Positions 8,781-16,248 of a DNA stretch of 64,000 nucleotides are shown here, in pieces. Location of the stretch: NCBI GenBank assembly GCA_002503055.1, contig DAQX01000012.1:1-64000 (forward strand), given 5' to 3'. How positions within the stretch are numbered: position 1 is the stretch's first letter; each line of letters begins with the position of its first letter. The DNA comes from Euryarchaeota archaeon UBA86 (GTDB lineage Archaea > Thermoplasmatota > Poseidoniia > Poseidoniales > Thalassarchaeaceae). The notes under the pieces are model-generated. The model was not told the DNA's origin. It was given only the letters and a program-made list of their open reading frames with translations, and did no database searches. The translations under genes were made by a program, and so were the position numbers.

Positions 8781-10337
8781 TCATGTGGGCTTTAACTTTG
8801 GTCGCCGATACTCTTCGAACCAAGGGTCCATACCATTCCAATCCGGATTTACTCCAAGATGTGCGCAGATCAATTTACTGGTTATCCTACCACTCTCAAA
8901 TATGGTCGGAAGGCCGCTTCCTGGGTGAGTTCCTCCTCCTACCAGATACAGGCCTTCAGTCTCCTCGAAATGGTTCTGAGGTCTCCTCCAGAGCATTTGA
9001 TCTAGGCTGTGTGCGAGATTGAATACTGCTCCTCTGTAGATGTCATTTGAGGACCAGTTGTCCGGAGTAATAATCGTCTCTGAGACAATATGATCAGAGA
9101 GTCCTTCAAATCCCATTTTCTCCATCTGAGATACAATGACATCTCTGAACCTCTGCTTGTGTGTATCCCAATTGACTGAATCGTGGACATTGGTAACAGG
9201 GACTAGTACATACAGCGTGGAGCATCCCTCCGGGGCTAGAGCGGGGTCAGTAACACAGGCGTTCTGAACATACAGTGAAGGATCGTCCCATGTTATTCTA
9301 TTTTCACTAATATCCTTGAGGTTGCTCTCATAATCTGCTGAGGCGTAGATCTGGTGATGAGGAGTATCATAGGTTCGATTTACTCCCAAATAGAGCATGA
9401 ATGTCGAGCAGGAGTACTCTTTGTTTGCAATCTTCTTGTCTGACCATCTCTTCCTCAATTTGTCAGGAACTAATCCGGTCATTCCAGTAGCGAAATCTGC
9501 GTTCATGACTATCTTATCCGATGAATAGATACCTTGTTCGGTCCTGACTCCGACGGCTTTCTTGCCATCGAATAGTACCTCTTCAACTGGCTCGGACAAT
9601 CTGATTTCTACTCCTAGATTCTCAGCAATGGAGGCCATCTTGGGAGTGATTGAGCCTATCCCTCCCCTAGGATGGAAGACGCCGTACTCGTACTCTAGGT
9701 ATGACAGGAATGTGAACAGACTAGGAGCTTGGAATGGGCTCATTCCCAGATATTTGGTCTGGAATGATGTGGCCACTTGCAATCTTTCATCCTTGAACAG
9801 TTTTGAGAGGTCCGAGGATACGCTTCTCCAAGGACGTAGTACTCTCGAGACACGAAGCGCTCTGCGACTAATCAAATCGGAAGCTCCCTTCCAAGGTGTA
9901 TTGAGACATTTCTTCGAGAGCCTTAACTTTCTACGATTGTCGTCCATGTATCTCCTGAATCCCTGTGCATCTTGCGAGCCGGACAATTCCTCAATCTGGG
10001 ACGCCATGTATTCAATGTCAGTTGTTGCATCGATTTGCCCTCCCTGACCGAAGATTAGCCTGTAATTTGGCTCCAGTCTGATTAGGTTGAGTTCCTCGTG
10101 AACATCCATACCGAGAGCAGAGAAGATTTCCTCCGATATTTCTGGATAATGGAAAAATGTAGGGCCCCTATCGAAGGTGAATCCATCCTTACTGAATAGT
10201 CTAGTTCGGCCACCCACGAAATCTGACTTCTCAAGAATCAATACCTTGACTCCAGCCTTCGCAAGTAGCATCGAACAAGTCAGTCCACCTGGACCTGCAC
10301 CAATGATGATTGCATCATACTCACTATCTCCAGGCAT
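8781..10337 (-). CDS. crtI: Phytoene desaturase/CrtI-family flavoprotein
   Basis: FAD-dependent desaturase or isomerase of the CrtI family, acting on carotenoid precursors. The N-terminal dinucleotide-binding motif is IIIGAGPGGLTCSMLLAKAG followed by LILEKSDFVGGRT. A typical FDRGPTFFHYPE comes next, and the C-terminal FAD motif is LYLVGGGTHPGSGLPTIFES. About 518 residues, normal. The start is placed at ATG 10337 because the shared promoter box at 10358-10378 lies exactly as far from it as in ribA and phr; TTG 10352 is also open. Substrate specificity is unproven: CrtI, CrtD or CrtO-type activities share these motifs. No rhodopsin gene is in the window. Confidence 0.85.
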   Translation of the reverse strand: MPGDSEYDAIIIGAGPGGLTCSMLLAKAGVKVLILEKSDFVGGRTRLFSKDGFTFDRGPTFFHYPEISEEIFSALGMDVHEELNLIRLEPNYRLIFGQGGQIDATTDIEYMASQIEELSGSQDAQGFRRYMDDNRRKLRLSKKCLNTPWKGASDLISRRALRVSRVLRPWRSVSSDLSKLFKDERLQVATSFQTKYLGMSPFQAPSLFTFLSYLEYEYGVFHPRGGIGSITPKMASIAENLGVEIRLSEPVEEVLFDGKKAVGVRTEQGIYSSDKIVMNADFATGMTGLVPDKLRKRWSDKKIANKEYSCSTFMLYLGVNRTYDTPHHQIYASADYESNLKDISENRITWDDPSLYVQNACVTDPALAPEGCSTLYVLVPVTNVHDSVNWDTHKQRFRDVIVSQMEKMGFEGLSDHIVSETIITPDNWSSNDIYRGAVFNLAHSLDQMLWRRPQNHFEETEGLYLVGGGTHPGSGLPTIFESGRITSKLICAHLGVNPDWNGMDPWFEEYRRPKLKPT

Positions 10338-10357
10338 ACCAATCAATAGCAAAAGCG

Positions 10358-10378
10358 GGTTATTAATGAGTGTTTAAT
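10358..10378 (-). promoter_or_regulatory. Shared promoter/operator box of the photoprotection island, copy 1 (crtI)
   Basis: On the minus strand the 21-nt window contains TTAAACACTCATTAATAACC. It ends 20 nt before the A of the crtI ATG at 10337. The ribA copy differs at one position. The AT-rich 3' part (TTAATAA) is centred about 26 nt before the ATG, where a TATA box would lie for a leaderless transcript. The TTAAACA part would then be an upstream BRE-like or operator element. Confidence 0.7.
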
Positions 10379-10388
10379 CAAGATAGGT

Positions 10389-11765
10389 TCAGATATCGTC
10401 AGATTTGGGGCTCATTATCAGATTGTATCTGCAAAATTCCTCACTGTCTTCGTTCTGCTCTCTTTGAACAATTACCTCTCCATCTGAAGAGTATCTTGCT
10501 AGCAGGGCACCCTCGATTATCCCGTCATCGAGAGCCCATAGTGGGAGGCCATTATCTTCAGAAATTGGGCTTCCTAAAACGACCTTGATGTGAAATTCTG
10601 GCTCGATATCGTAGCTTAGGTTACCCAGTCCGGCATACTCCCACCAATCCATCATCTCGTTCAGGAACTCTATGTTTCCCTCGATATTTCTGAGACTGAA
10701 TGCAAGTTCCTCGCCGATTCTGTTTCCTACTTGGCGAAGTAGGGAAGAGATATCGATTCCGAAAGAAGAAAGGCTACTAATTCCTCCTGATTCGAGGTTC
10801 ATTCTGGCCTCATTTACCTCGAGTCCTGAAGCCATGAATGCGTTTGGATCGAATGGAGTATCAGTATCTGGGAGTTCGTCTTGAATTTGGAGAACATCTC
10901 TCATCCTGTCTAAAAATGACATACTGTCGAGGGTGAGTTTTAGAGGCTCTATGATTTTCTGTTCGGTGAATCTCTTCGAGGCCGTATCGAAGGAAATAGC
11001 ATCATCCCAAATAGCCTCCATAAGATTCAACTGCGAATCTGCGAAAGTGGTAGATTCGACCACTAGCGCAGCGTCAGTCCTACCTCTTCCAACTGGATTC
11101 TCTTCCGCATTCAGGTACTGGATTGTCTCGCTTACATCCATCACGACGCCTTGTGAATCGATATCATCCGAGTGTCTAACTTCAATCAGGTCATTCAACT
11201 GCTCATAGAATCTGATGGTGCGTCTGTCTAACTGAGCTAGAACTCTGATTGATATTCCCTTGGTAGCTGCCGTATTTATCGCTTCCAGAGAAGGGCTCCT
11301 ACATAGGTGTAATATGCCAAATCTGCCAAGAACTAGCATCACTGACTCTTCTGCTTCTTCGGCCATCTTCTCTATTCTCTTAAGAATGTGAATTCGTTCC
11401 TTCAGAACTGCGAATTTTGCATCACCTGCTGCTTTCTCATCGAGAATTTCAGAGGTGTTTGAATTGTTGTTGAGGCCTTTGTAATTCTCCTCGATTCGAG
11501 AAAGTTGTTCGCGTCTAATGTCGATTAGCATCTTGACAACCTCGCCTATTGGAGGACTTGAGAATCGCATCGGTCTGTCTGCAGTAGAGGTAACCAGTCC
11601 AATACGCTGCAATCTCTCGAGAGAATTGTATGCATCTAGGCGAGTAGTGCCGAGTTCCTTGGCCAACTCACTGGCCTTGATATTAGGTCGATTTGAAAGA
11701 GCGATGACAGCGTTTGCTTCCTTGTCTGTAAGTCCAGCATCAGAAAGAATCCTATTCCAGCCCAT
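10389..11765 (-). CDS. TrmB-family transcriptional regulator
   Basis: 458 residues. The N-terminal winged helix (about 1-80: AGLTDKEANAVIALSNRPNI, then ASELAKELGTTRLDAYNSLE and RLQRIGLVTS) is the TrmB DNA-binding domain. A coiled coil (about 80-140) leads into a PLD-like effector domain (VMLVLGRFGILHLCRSPSLE, KGISIRVLAQLDRR), and an extra C-terminal domain of about 200 residues follows. TrmB proteins usually bind a small molecule and control sugar or redox genes. It is 9 nt downstream of the peroxiredoxin gene and directly upstream of crtI, so it is the candidate regulator of this island (inference). Confidence 0.85.
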   Translation of the reverse strand: MGWNRILSDAGLTDKEANAVIALSNRPNIKASELAKELGTTRLDAYNSLERLQRIGLVTSTADRPMRFSSPPIGEVVKMLIDIRREQLSRIEENYKGLNNNSNTSEILDEKAAGDAKFAVLKERIHILKRIEKMAEEAEESVMLVLGRFGILHLCRSPSLEAINTAATKGISIRVLAQLDRRTIRFYEQLNDLIEVRHSDDIDSQGVVMDVSETIQYLNAEENPVGRGRTDAALVVESTTFADSQLNLMEAIWDDAISFDTASKRFTEQKIIEPLKLTLDSMSFLDRMRDVLQIQDELPDTDTPFDPNAFMASGLEVNEARMNLESGGISSLSSFGIDISSLLRQVGNRIGEELAFSLRNIEGNIEFLNEMMDWWEYAGLGNLSYDIEPEFHIKVVLGSPISEDNGLPLWALDDGIIEGALLARYSSDGEVIVQREQNEDSEEFCRYNLIMSPKSDDI

Positions 11766-11774
11766 ATTTTCATC

Positions 11775-12236
11775 TCAATTAGTGACACTGCTGAGAGCAG
11801 ACAGAATATTTGCAACATGCTGTCTAGGTCTGAAGAGCCAGTCATAGACATGGTGAATTGTGTTGTCGGGGCCTACTACGAACGATGATTTCGCTGGGAA
11901 AGTACCGAGATGGACTGGTACCTTGAAGCTCTCAGCGACCTTTCTATCGGGATCCGAGAGAAGTATGAATGGGAGTTGAAGTTCCTCCTTGAATTCTCTA
12001 TGCTCGGAGACGCTGTTTTGGCTAATGCCAATAATCTCGACTGGAGGCTCCAGAGAGCGGAACAGGTCGTATTGATCCTTGAACGATAGGCAGCCTCTCT
12101 TGCAAGTAGGAGAGCCGTCCTTAGCATAGAAAAACAGAACTTTCCACTGGCCGTCAAGATCACTGAGAGAGAACTCTTCTCCCTCATTGGTCTTGAGTGT
12201 GAAATCAGGCGCCTTGCTTCCTACCATACTTGCCAT
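11775..12236 (-). CDS. Peroxiredoxin, Bcp/PrxQ-like
   Basis: Thiol peroxidase reducing hydrogen and organic peroxides. The 153-residue protein has the AhpC/TSA thioredoxin fold: VGSKAPDFTLKTNEGEEFSL, then VLFFYAKDGSPTCKRGC with the peroxidatic Cys at residue 45, IIGISQNSVSEHREF and FILLSDPDRKVAESF. A second Cys at residue 49 is in the place of the PrxQ resolving Cys, but at +4 instead of the usual +5. It lies between ribA and the TrmB regulator on the same strand with short gaps, so co-transcription is likely. Confidence 0.9.
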   Translation of the reverse strand: MASMVGSKAPDFTLKTNEGEEFSLSDLDGQWKVLFFYAKDGSPTCKRGCLSFKDQYDLFRSLEPPVEIIGISQNSVSEHREFKEELQLPFILLSDPDRKVAESFKVPVHLGTFPAKSSFVVGPDNTIHHVYDWLFRPRQHVANILSALSSVTN

Positions 12237-12265
12237 GTTATTCCACTCTGAAATTCAGGTTTAAC

Positions 12266-12880
12266 TCAATCTATGTCGAGTATGTGACCCATTCTCGCAG
12301 ATTTTGTCCTGAGATACTCTTGATTGGCTTCTGATACACCGGTGATATGTGGCTTTCTTCTAACAACTTCTACACCGTTGTCGACTAGTCCTCTGACCTT
12401 GAGTGGATTATTGGTGAGTAACCTTACTGAATCTACTCCTGCATCCTTCAGCATCTTTGCTGCTATCGAATATTCGCGTGCATCTGCTGGGAGACCCAAT
12501 GCTAGATTGGCGTCAAGAGTATCGTATCCTATGTCCTGTAGAGCGTAAGCCTGAATCTTGTGCTGCAATCCTATTCCTCTACCCTCTTGGCGTAAATACA
12601 CGATGGCCCCTGAACCTTCTTCCTGAATTTCCTTCATCGCTGCCTGGAGCTGTGGGCCACAATCGCACTTCATTGAGCCGAAGGCATCTCCTGTCAGACA
12701 TTCAGAGTGAATACGGACCAATGGGGGAATGCCGTTTTTCAGATTACCAGTGTACAGAAGAGCATGTTCCTTTCCATCCTCGTCGACTGTCACACATATC
12801 CTGAAATTTCCATGTTCTGTCGGTAAAAAAGAGTCCGGCAGAATCTCTGGTTCATTCTTGTCTCCAATCTGGATGGTCAT
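12266..12880 (-). CDS. ribA: GTP cyclohydrolase II
   Basis: Opens GTP to the first riboflavin/FAD precursor. It is a standalone RibA-type enzyme of about 204 residues. It shows VRIHSECLTGDAFGSMKCDC with the zinc ligands Cys-Cys-Cys, IVYLRQEGRGIGLQHKIQAY with the catalytic Arg-Gly-Arg-Gly segment, DANLALGLPADAREYSIAAK and LLTNNPLKVRGL. The ATG at 12880 is preferred over TTG 12898 because the shared box at 12901-12921 then has the same spacing as in crtI. Flavin supply fits the divergent photolyase, which needs FAD. Confidence 0.93.
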   Translation of the reverse strand: MTIQIGDKNEPEILPDSFLPTEHGNFRICVTVDEDGKEHALLYTGNLKNGIPPLVRIHSECLTGDAFGSMKCDCGPQLQAAMKEIQEEGSGAIVYLRQEGRGIGLQHKIQAYALQDIGYDTLDANLALGLPADAREYSIAAKMLKDAGVDSVRLLTNNPLKVRGLVDNGVEVVRRKPHITGVSEANQEYLRTKSARMGHILDID

Positions 12881-12900
12881 GAGTCTGGGTCTGCTCAACA

Positions 12901-12921
12901 GGTTATGAATGAGTGTTTAAT
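12901..12921 (-). promoter_or_regulatory. Shared promoter/operator box, copy 2 (ribA)
   Basis: The minus strand holds TTAAACACTCATTCATAACC, identical to the crtI copy except for one base, and ends 20 nt before the ribA ATG at 12880. Its TTAAACA half forms a dyad with the plus-strand TTAAACA of the divergent photolyase promoter (TGTTTAA at 12914-12920 and TTAAACA at 12935-12941). Confidence 0.7.
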
Positions 12922-12933
12922 TTCTGATTAGGA

Positions 12934-12954
12934 GTTAAACAGTCGGTTATATGC
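12934..12954 (+). promoter_or_regulatory. Shared promoter/operator box, copy 3 (class II photolyase)
   Basis: Plus-strand TTAAACAGTCGGTTATATGC matches the other two boxes at 14 of 19 comparable positions. It ends exactly 20 nt before the ATG at 12975, the same spacing as in crtI and ribA. The TTATAT part would be the TATA element of a leaderless transcript. This spacing also argues for 12975, not 12951, as the photolyase start. Confidence 0.6.
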
Positions 12955-12974
12955 TACGAGGATATGCTAGAATC

Positions 12975-14522
12975 ATGTCGGGCTCTGGCAATGCTAGGTT
13001 TTCTAGTCTTCAGCACAGGGTCAAGGAACTGAATCAATTACCCAGAAACCCAGAAGGAGAGTTTGTCCTCTACTGGATGACATCTTGCAGAAGATTCCAT
13101 CATAACGCTGCACTGGAGCGTAGTATCCAAATAGCACTTGAGATGGATAAACCGCTACTTGTAGTTGAGGCAGTCTCAATCAGACATCGTTGGACGAGTG
13201 ATAGAATCCTAACTTTCTTCGCCCAAGGAGTTCTAGACAATCAGGCAATCTTCGATGAGAAGCGATTGACATATGTTCCCTGGGTGGAGACTCACAAGGA
13301 GACTGGGAATGGTCTGCTAAGGAGGCTGTCACGTAAGTCGTGTGCTGTTGTAATAGACAACTACCCAACTTACCTTCCTAGAGAGATTATGAATAGGGCC
13401 TCAGAGATTTGCTATGTCAGCCTCGAGGCTGTAGATTCCAATGGAGTTCTGCCAATGGACATGGCAGATGACGCTCATATGACTGCATACTCATTCAGGA
13501 AGCACATGCAAAGGAATCTTGTGGAAGCAATGGCAACTTTGCCTATTCACGACAGCATGGCTTCAGTGACTAAGGATTTGCGCGTCGATGGAGATTTGGT
13601 TGAGAGTATCTTTGAGTCAAGTGGAGTCGCCATGACACCATTCGAGTGGATTTGGAGAGTCGCTCAGGGAGGGACAATTGGGGCTGAGGCCTGCTATCCT
13701 CTATCGATTGACCACGATGTTACTCCAGTCAAGTCAAAAAAAGGAGGCAGATATGCTGCTCTAGTCAAACTTGAGAAATTTATCGAGGATGATTTGGATA
13801 GATATGATGTGGACAGGAATGATGTTGATGATTCAGCTTCGAGCGGATTATCTCCTTGGTTCCACTTCGGTCACCTGTCTACAATTGAAGTTGTTCTAGC
13901 CGTTCTGGATAGGTCTAATTGGGATCCGGGTATGATTTCTCTAGAGGATACTGGTAAGGGCTCAAGAATTGGGTGGTGGGGATTATCACAGGCTCATGAG
14001 TCGTTCTTAGATCAAATCATTACATGGAGAGAATTGGGCTACAACTTTGCCAACTTCAGAGAGGATCACATGAGCATTCTCTCAATCCCGGAGTGGGCCC
14101 AGAAATCATTGCGTGATCACGAGGAAGATGAGAGAGTACAGTACTCATTTGATGATATTGAGAATGCCCGGACAGATGACGAAGTCTGGAATGCTGCTCA
14201 GCGAGAGTTGCTCAATTCTGGACACATTCACAACTACCTCAGAATGGTGTGGGGTAAGCGTATACTGGAGTGGGCTCCTAATCCTGGAATCGCAGCCGAA
14301 TGGATGATTGAAATCAACGATCGATGGGCTCTCGATGGAAGAGATCCAAACTCTTACACAGGTATATTCTGGGTCTTGGGAAGGCATGACAGAGCGTGGG
14401 GGCCAGAGAGGCCGATTTTTGGTAAGGTCAGATACATGTCTTCAAAGAATACAAGGAAGAAGCTCGCTCTAGAATCATACCTTGAGAGATGGTCGGAAGA
14501 TGCACCAATGCAACTTAGGTGA
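12975..14522 (+). CDS. phr: Class II CPD photolyase
   Basis: FAD-dependent enzyme that splits cyclobutane pyrimidine dimers using light. About 515 residues. The N-terminal antenna domain begins FVLYWMTSCRRFHHNAALER. Class II signatures in the FAD domain are LSPWFHFGHLSTIEVVLAVL, ITWRELGYNFANFREDH, WNAAQRELLNSGHIHNYLRM with VWGKRILEWA after it, and the C-terminal DRWALDGRDPNSYTGIFWVL, GRHDRAWGPERPIFGKVRYM. The TIGR01777-type SDR gene follows by 4 nt, a pairing also common in bacterial light-induced clusters. Confidence 0.95.
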   Translation: MSGSGNARFSSLQHRVKELNQLPRNPEGEFVLYWMTSCRRFHHNAALERSIQIALEMDKPLLVVEAVSIRHRWTSDRILTFFAQGVLDNQAIFDEKRLTYVPWVETHKETGNGLLRRLSRKSCAVVIDNYPTYLPREIMNRASEICYVSLEAVDSNGVLPMDMADDAHMTAYSFRKHMQRNLVEAMATLPIHDSMASVTKDLRVDGDLVESIFESSGVAMTPFEWIWRVAQGGTIGAEACYPLSIDHDVTPVKSKKGGRYAALVKLEKFIEDDLDRYDVDRNDVDDSASSGLSPWFHFGHLSTIEVVLAVLDRSNWDPGMISLEDTGKGSRIGWWGLSQAHESFLDQIITWRELGYNFANFREDHMSILSIPEWAQKSLRDHEEDERVQYSFDDIENARTDDEVWNAAQRELLNSGHIHNYLRMVWGKRILEWAPNPGIAAEWMIEINDRWALDGRDPNSYTGIFWVLGRHDRAWGPERPIFGKVRYMSSKNTRKKLALESYLERWSEDAPMQLR

Positions 14523-14526
14523 TTAG

Positions 14527-15924
14527 ATGTACAAATTCAAGCATGTGACTACTGTTGATGCAGATATTGATGCGACATTTGATTGGTTCGAGCACGAAGG
14601 TTCGTTCCGGCGTTTGATGCCTCCCTGGGAGGTCGCAGAAGAAGTTAGGGCAGACGAGTCTTTGGAAGTAGGATCTCAGAGAGTGTTCCGATTTCCTGCG
14701 CCTGGAGCCCCATTCTTCAAGATGACCTGGGTGGCTGAGCATACAGCCTACAATCCACCTCATCACTTCGCGGATAAAATGGTCAAAGGACCATTTTGGC
14801 ATTGGACTCACAACCATAATCTAAGAGAGGTCGATGGTAAGACAGAGGTTGTTGATGATGTGACTTACCAAGTCCCATTCGGACCACTAGGAAATCTAGC
14901 TGATACAGTTCTTGGAGGGATGCTAGTAAAGAGTCGTCTATCAAGGATGTTCAAGGCAAGAGAACTTAGGCTGCAAAGAGATCTTGAGAGACATTCTGAC
15001 TTCTCACAACTACCTCGGAAGAAGATTTTGGTCGCTGGTTCATCCGGAATGATTGGGACTCAATTGGTTGCATTCTTAGATACTGGTGGACATGATGTTT
15101 GGAGATTGGTTCGGAGAAACCTAAAGCCAGGAGCAAATGAAATTCGATGGGATCCAGAAAATAATGATCTGGATCCAAATCTGCTTAGTGGATTTGATGT
15201 AATCATCCATCTTGGGGGAGAGGGTATCGGGGACAAGCGCTGGAGTGCCAAGCGAAAGCAGGCCATTAGAGACAGTCGAGTCAACAGTACAAAACTACTG
15301 TCCGACGCAATCGCATCCCTAGATGAGAAGCCGGAGGCGTTCATCCTTGCTAGCGCAATAGGTTGGTACGGTGATCGAGGGAACGAGGAGCTCAATGAGA
15401 AAAGTGAAATCGGTGAGGGTTTCCTACCAGATGTCTGCAAAGAATGGGAGAGAGCGGCTTCGGCAGTAGAAGAAGCTGGAGTAAGAACGGTTTACCTCAG
15501 GACAGGCATAGTTCTAGCTGCCACTGGAGGGGCACTTGGTAAGATGCTGTTTCCATTCAAGATGGGTGGCGGTGGGCCGATGGGGGGTGGCAAGCAATGG
15601 ATGTCGTGGATTAGCTTAGATGACCAGATTTATGCAATGAATCACTTGATGATGGAGGAATCTTCCAGAGGAGTGTACAATGTAACTGCTCCATACCCGG
15701 TCAGACAACGCAGGTTCGCTAAGGTCCTCGGGAGTGTACTAAGGAGGCCTGCATTCATGCCTCTGCCTCGATTCGTAATCAAGATCCTATTCGGTGAAAT
15801 GGGAGAGCGGTTGACTCTTGATAGTCAGCGTGTACTTCCTGACAGGCTAGTCGAAGAGGGATACAAATTCGTACACGAGAATGTCGAAGATGGTCTGAGA
15901 GATTCTCTTGGCATGTGGCGCTAG
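14527..15924 (+). CDS. SRPBCC domain fused to TIGR01777-type SDR epimerase-like protein
   Basis: 465 residues in two parts. Residues 1-155 form an SRPBCC/START-like lipid- or ligand-binding domain (TVDADIDATFDWFEHEGSFR, RLMPPWEV, DDVTYQVPFGPLGNLADTVL). Residues about 160-465 are an extended short-chain dehydrogenase of the YfcH/TIGR01777 type, with ILVAGSSGMIGTQLVAFL binding NAD(P), DVIIHLGGEGIGDKRWSAKR, ASAIGWYGDRG and YNVTAPYPVRQRRFAKVLG. Substrate unknown. The same fusion is known from bacteria; its place behind photolyase suggests a job in the light or oxidative response. Confidence 0.85.
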   Translation: MYKFKHVTTVDADIDATFDWFEHEGSFRRLMPPWEVAEEVRADESLEVGSQRVFRFPAPGAPFFKMTWVAEHTAYNPPHHFADKMVKGPFWHWTHNHNLREVDGKTEVVDDVTYQVPFGPLGNLADTVLGGMLVKSRLSRMFKARELRLQRDLERHSDFSQLPRKKILVAGSSGMIGTQLVAFLDTGGHDVWRLVRRNLKPGANEIRWDPENNDLDPNLLSGFDVIIHLGGEGIGDKRWSAKRKQAIRDSRVNSTKLLSDAIASLDEKPEAFILASAIGWYGDRGNEELNEKSEIGEGFLPDVCKEWERAASAVEEAGVRTVYLRTGIVLAATGGALGKMLFPFKMGGGGPMGGGKQWMSWISLDDQIYAMNHLMMEESSRGVYNVTAPYPVRQRRFAKVLGSVLRRPAFMPLPRFVIKILFGEMGERLTLDSQRVLPDRLVEEGYKFVHENVEDGLRDSLGMWR

Positions 15925-15942
15925 ACAGAGAATAAGTGATGT

Positions 15943-16176
15943 TCAGATTGGGGTTCTGAAGCCCATAGCTCGGACAACGCACCAACCTGTACGGGCCTCA
16001 AATAGAGCGAAAGCCCCTCCTACGATCGAACCTAGTGGTAGTAGCCAAAGGGCATTCGGACCAGCCCCAACTAGAAGCAGAGAGATGGCTAGGAAGACTC
16101 CTGTCACTACCCCAAGCATACCAAGTTTGAACCTGACCGCCTTGCCACGGGCATCAATATTGCACTCAAAGACCAT
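15943..16176 (-). CDS. Small two-span membrane protein, YgaP/DUF2892-like
   Basis: 77 residues with two hydrophobic segments (about 17-37 LGMLGVVTGVFLAISLLLVG and 41-60 NALWLLPLGSIVGGAFALFE). The C-terminal GWCVVRAMGFRTPI matches a motif I associate with small DUF2892-like inner membrane proteins. The N-terminus carries one Cys (VFECNIDARG). Function unknown. It converges with the SDR gene and is separated by 18 nt. Confidence 0.65.
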   Translation of the reverse strand: MVFECNIDARGKAVRFKLGMLGVVTGVFLAISLLLVGAGPNALWLLPLGSIVGGAFALFEARTGWCVVRAMGFRTPI

Positions 16177-16248
16177 GTATCGAGCGATTAATCTGAGAAT
16201 AAAAAGGCCTGTTTCCGACTTAGAACTAGTAAATATCGCAAAAACCGA

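Noticed and set aside
9562..10047. 161-codon plus-strand open frame inside crtI
   Set aside because: Antisense to clear CrtI motifs and has no recognisable domain or ribosome site.
12245..12265. A further TTAAAC string upstream of the peroxiredoxin gene
   Set aside because: The rest of the box and the TATA-like half are missing and the distance to either ATG (12236, 12227) does not fit; the gene is probably read from ribA.
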